Assembly (NCBI GenBank): GCA_017881645.1
Contig: JADGQQ010000099.1
Span: 1-8,132, forward strand
Length of the DNA: 8,132 bases
DNA from: Clostridia bacterium
GTDB lineage: Bacteria; Bacillota; Clostridia; Saccharofermentanales; Saccharofermentanaceae
Reading direction: 5' to 3'
Position 1 is the stretch's first letter, and the number at the start of each line of letters is the position of its first letter. Made by a program: the position numbers and the translations under genes. The notes under the pieces are model-generated. The model did not search any database, was not told the DNA's origin, and saw nothing but the letters and a program-made list of their open reading frames with translations. Of the stretch, positions 5,589 through 8,132 are shown one piece after another.

Positions 5589-5698
5589 GTAATTCCAATC
5601 GTTCGGGAATGATCAAGCTGATGGCCATTATTTTAGCCATTTTGATGCTGGGCTCAGTCATTGGTACATTTGGGTTTGCTATCTTATCCGGTCACTGA
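5585..5698 (+). CDS. Small single-pass membrane protein (37 aa) coupled to htrA
   Basis: ATG at 5585 opens a 37-codon frame: a short polar N-terminus (MSNSNRSGM), then a continuous hydrophobic helix of about 25 residues (from about residue 10 to 34), and a short GH end. The start overlaps the htrA stop as ATGA. AGGAGG (5569-5574) stands ten bases upstream, one of the best ribosome binding sites in the window, and it lies within the last htrA codons. Such coupling argues strongly for real translation. The protein would insert in the membrane next to the anchored protease and could be a regulator or partner of it. It resembles in size and layout the tiny DUF4044-type membrane proteins, but I cannot assign it. 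Annotation pipelines may miss it because of its length. Confidence 0.72.
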   Translation: MSNSNRSGMIKLMAIILAILMLGSVIGTFGFAILSGH

Positions 5699-5705
5699 GT
5701 AAGCA

Positions 5706-6305
5706 CTACTGATTACGAATCAGGACGCGCCATTTCCTGTGATCCCATTGGAGATGGAAGAGCTTCGTCTGGTCCACTTCCTGACCCGAACGCAGCGTCG
5801 AAATATCGCGATGGTCACAGATCATGACGATAGCTTGAAGCAAAATACAATGAGTGACAGCCAATACGGGAGCCGTGCCGTCCGGCAGCGATTCAAGTTC
5901 TTTAATGAATGCGGCTGCACGGGCAACGACATCCTTGAACGATTCACCTCCGGATACCGGAACATAAAGATCAGGGCGATTTCGAAAGTTGTAGAAGACT
6001 TCGGGATCGCTCTTTTTTGCATCTTCGGCACGTACACCTTCCCAGATGCCGAGATCCATTTCAGCAAGTGCAGAATCGATTATCAAAGGCACATGCCGAT
6101 CCCCGATCAGGATGTGCGCCGTATGAACAGCCCGGGGCATCGGACTTGTAAAGCATTTTGAAAAAGGAATTTCAAGCAGCCTGCTGCGAAGGGATTCTGC
6201 ATCCGCGATTCCTTTTTCAGTCAAAGGAGAATTCTTCAGACCCTGCATGCGCCACTCAACATTCCAGATCGTCTGGCCGTGACGGGTCAGATAAACGTCA
6301 GTCAT
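5706..6305 (-). CDS. Histidine phosphatase family protein (phosphoglycerate-mutase-like)
   Basis: The 199-residue protein belongs to branch 1 of the histidine phosphatase superfamily, which moves phosphate through a phospho-histidine. The key residues are visible: R8 and H9 in TRHGQT, R58 in SPMPRAVHTA, E82 in AEMDLGIWEG and H152 in VTHC. H9 is the nucleophile and E82 the likely proton donor. The length fits CobC/GpmB-like phosphatases rather than a glycolytic mutase, but the substrate cannot be told. The start at 6305 has AGGAG (- strand, 6311-6315) five bases upstream; that site overlaps the TAG stop of the foldase gene, so the two genes are likely coupled. It is convergent with the htrA operon: its stop lies seven bases from the stop of the small membrane protein, and I see no clear terminator between them. 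Confidence 0.93.
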   Translation of the reverse strand: MTDVYLTRHGQTIWNVEWRMQGLKNSPLTEKGIADAESLRSRLLEIPFSKCFTSPMPRAVHTAHILIGDRHVPLIIDSALAEMDLGIWEGVRAEDAKKSDPEVFYNFRNRPDLYVPVSGGESFKDVVARAAAFIKELESLPDGTAPVLAVTHCILLQAIVMICDHRDISTLRSGQEVDQTKLFHLQWDHRKWRVLIRNQ

Positions 6306-7114
6306 GCGCGCTCCTAGGGGGATATGTCGTAAATTTTGCTTAAACCGTTCGAATTGAAGACATATGGATATTCAACCTGCTTTTCGAGCAGAAATGCCTG
6401 ATAGTTGTTCATGCGAATAAAGCTGTTCACCCTGTCAAACCATTCAGGATTCGGTGATGCTGCCACATAGTAAACAATGACAACCTGTGTGTCCGTTTCA
6501 ATGAGCGTTTTGTCTCCCGGTACTCTTGCCGGATCAAAGACCCAACTGTCAAGATCGGCAGCCAGTTCGCCCTTGAACGTGTCCGCTTTGTGCTCGGCTT
6601 TCATCTGATTTGCATTGATATTATCTGCGTAGGTTGTCTCAAGAGACTTCATGGTGGATTCATCTGAAACAGAATCAAACATGGCCTGTGCAGTCGGCAT
6701 AATCTCACCGGCGGATAGTCCAGGCTGATTATTCACGGTGTCTTCGCGATTGATATAGAAGAAACGAACATCCCGAAGGGGCTCAAGCTGGCGTGTTCTG
6801 GCTGTGAAACACAATAAAATCGGGAAGCCGTCCGCATCATCGAAGATCGTACAGTCTCCGGGCTGTCTGGCCGGATCGAACAGCCATGTTCTCCACTCGA
6901 TATTGTCCTGATTGGCATAGCGGACATTTGAAATTAAAGTGGAGTCGGGCTGGAGAATCTTATCCCGTGCATCTCCGGTAAAGAAGTTGGCTGCCACGGA
7001 TTCGAATTTGGCTGGATCGTGTCCGATACCGTCAATGATTTCCTGCGCATGAAGGTGTGCGGTTGCCTTGAAACTGTCATCCGTCTGCTCGTAAACAATG
7101 CGGAGGACGTGATA

Positions 7115-7117
7115 CTA
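7115..7117 (-). other. In-frame amber codon inside the foldase gene
   Basis: CTA on the + strand is TAG on the - strand. The frame before it ends NPYQSDLV and the same frame after it continues YHVLRIVYEQTDD, so no frameshift is involved. No ribosome binding site precedes a possible restart at the GTG at 6997. TAG ends two other frames nearby (6314 and 5706), so it is used as a normal stop here. Confidence 0.85.
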
Positions 7118-7790
7118 TACCAGATCAGACTGATATGGATTGGACACATACGCATCTTCCGCCTGTTCGGGTGACGCTTTCAGTTCTTCAAGTTTCGGAC
7201 CGTTCGCGTAATCTTCCGTAAAATAGCGCTTCGTCAAATTGTCGAGTATGAGTTCCTTTGTTACAAACTGTCCGAAATAACCCTTTATATATTCATCAAG
7301 ACTTACGCCGATTTCGGCTGCTTTGCTGGAAAGCCAATCTACATAAGTTTGTGCCATGGCCCGGTTGGCATCTGTGACTTTATAGCCTTTACTTAATGCA
7401 TCATCATTAAGAATCTGTGTCACTTGAAGTTCTCGTGCCGCCATGTCGAGAAAATACTCGCGCAAAGTAGCATATCCATTTTCCCCTGGACCGGCCAGAC
7501 TTTCCTTAGTGCCGGGTTCCAAAATATTAACGCCATTTTCCATCAGGATGTAATGATATACAAAACTGAATTCGGCATTGGAAACGGATTCGCCGCGCAC
7601 GGTAAGCGGACTTGCAAAACGCTCCTCCAGATTTCCTAACTGAGCAAAAGTAAGAGTTGCGATAATTAAAGTAATGATCAGCATTGGAATCAGAAAATGA
7701 AGGGGCTTAATCCATCTTTTTTTCTTCGACCGAGGTTCATAGAGTGTATGAGTACGGGTCTTACGCACCCTGAAAGGATTCGAAATGCCC

Positions 7791-7871
7791 GAATCATTCG
7801 AATCATTCGAATCATTCAAATCAATCAAATCGTCCGAATCATTCGAATCGTCCGTATCATCCATATCAATG
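7791..7871. repeat. 9-bp tandem repeat, nine units, coding for Asp-rich triplets
   Basis: Nine 9-bp units run without gaps. Four are exactly GAATCATTC (7791-7799, 7800-7808, 7809-7817, 7836-7844) and the rest vary by a few bases. On the - strand every unit codes for a triplet beginning with Asp (DSN, DSG, DSD, DLN and similar). Gain or loss of a unit keeps the reading frame, so the cytoplasmic tail can change length without breaking the gene. Confidence 0.8.
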
Positions 7872-8132
7872 TCCGTTTTATGTGAACCCAGGTCGAGAAC
7901 AACGGAGGAGGGCAGGGGCTGTGTTTCGGAGACGGATTCGAAAGATTCGTGGGATTCACCGGACATCCGGATTGTATCAACAGATGTGTCTTCTGTTTCC
8001 ACGGTATCCATACCGTTATCAACCGGCGCGTCTTCCGGATTGTGACCGGCAGCGTTCATATCAACGGGAAAAAGCGGGCCCAGAATGGCGTCCCGGGGAA
8101 TCGAGGGTCTGCGTATATCCGGGTCCTTTTCA

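Larger units (their letters stand above)
6314..8132 (-). pseudogene. PpiC/PrsA-like membrane foldase interrupted by an in-frame TAG; 5' end outside window
   Basis: One frame runs from the window edge to a TAG at 6314, broken only by a TAG at 7115-7117. Reading through it gives one coherent protein. Numbered from the in-frame ATG at 8059: acidic Asp/Ser/Asn-rich cytoplasmic tail (to about 95), basic stretch (98-118), one membrane helix (119-140), a SurA-N-like helical domain (about 150-300), then two parvulin-like repeats marked by WLFDPARQPGD (6854-6886) and WVFDPARVPGD (6512-6544). Such proteins help fold secreted proteins. The amber falls just before the first strand (YHVLRIVY) of the first parvulin-like repeat, so termination there would leave an anchored N-domain without rotamase units. 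The ATG at 8059 has no ribosome binding site, and the frame stays open for 24 more codons to the edge, so the true start is probably outside. A nonsense mutation, a sequencing error or readthrough would each explain the break. Confidence 0.8.

Noticed and set aside
5690..5765. A bidirectional terminator between the small membrane protein and the histidine phosphatase
   Set aside because: I looked for inverted repeats with a T run and found only short, imperfect pairings.
7115..7117. TAG as a pyrrolysine or generally reassigned codon
   Set aside because: TAG ends the foldase frame at 6314 and the histidine phosphatase at 5706, so general reassignment is unlikely, and foldases are not known pyrrolysine proteins. 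Occasional readthrough is kept as an open option in the findings.
6934..7155. A separate gene spanning the amber codon in another frame
   Set aside because: It starts inside the foldase gene, has no family features and disappears once the same-frame continuation of the foldase is recognised.

Overview
The window looks like a piece of chromosome from an anaerobic, low-to-moderate GC Firmicute, most likely of the class Clostridia. The reasons are strong AGGAGG-type ribosome binding sites, two TTG starts in a row, a YvyE/YigZ-type protein, a membrane-anchored HtrA protease, a DUF4015-type putative glycoside hydrolase and a membrane-anchored PpiC/PrsA-like foldase of clostridial style. No genus can be named from the sequence alone.

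Layout. Positions 1-100 hold repeats: a 28-bp tandem unit running in from the left edge and the first copy of a perfect 74-bp direct repeat. Positions 101-800 hold a complete type II toxin-antitoxin operon on the + strand (RelB/DinJ-type antitoxin, then YoeB-type toxin) with its own extended -10 promoter, an inverted repeat at the -35 and a strong terminator. The second copy of the 74-bp repeat (879-952) follows and ends exactly in the stop codon of the next gene. Positions 950-2335 (- strand) hold a membrane-anchored DUF4015-type glycoside hydrolase. A divergent promoter region (2336-2555) carries a promoter for each direction with a 12-13-bp direct repeat between them. From 2556 to 5698 (+ strand) run a Nudix-fold protein with a degraded catalytic box, a YigZ/IMPACT protein, an unrecognised protein with two membrane segments, an HtrA serine protease, and a 37-residue single-pass membrane protein coupled to htrA by an ATGA overlap. 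From 8132 back to 5706 (- strand) lie a PpiC-like membrane foldase interrupted by one in-frame amber codon and open at the window edge, then a histidine phosphatase 8 bp downstream.

Functionally, much of the chromosomal part concerns the cell envelope: an extracytoplasmic protease with its small companion, an extracytoplasmic foldase and a surface-anchored glycoside hydrolase suggest protein quality control and wall or polysaccharide handling. The toxin-antitoxin module looks like a later arrival between duplicated repeat copies. The most interesting signals are the repeat-bracketed toxin-antitoxin cassette, the 28-bp repeat whose sequence changes preserve a GNRA loop, the amber-interrupted foldase with a variable-looking acidic tail, the small htrA-linked membrane protein and the Nudix protein lacking catalytic glutamates. 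I do not see a wholly new multi-gene system.
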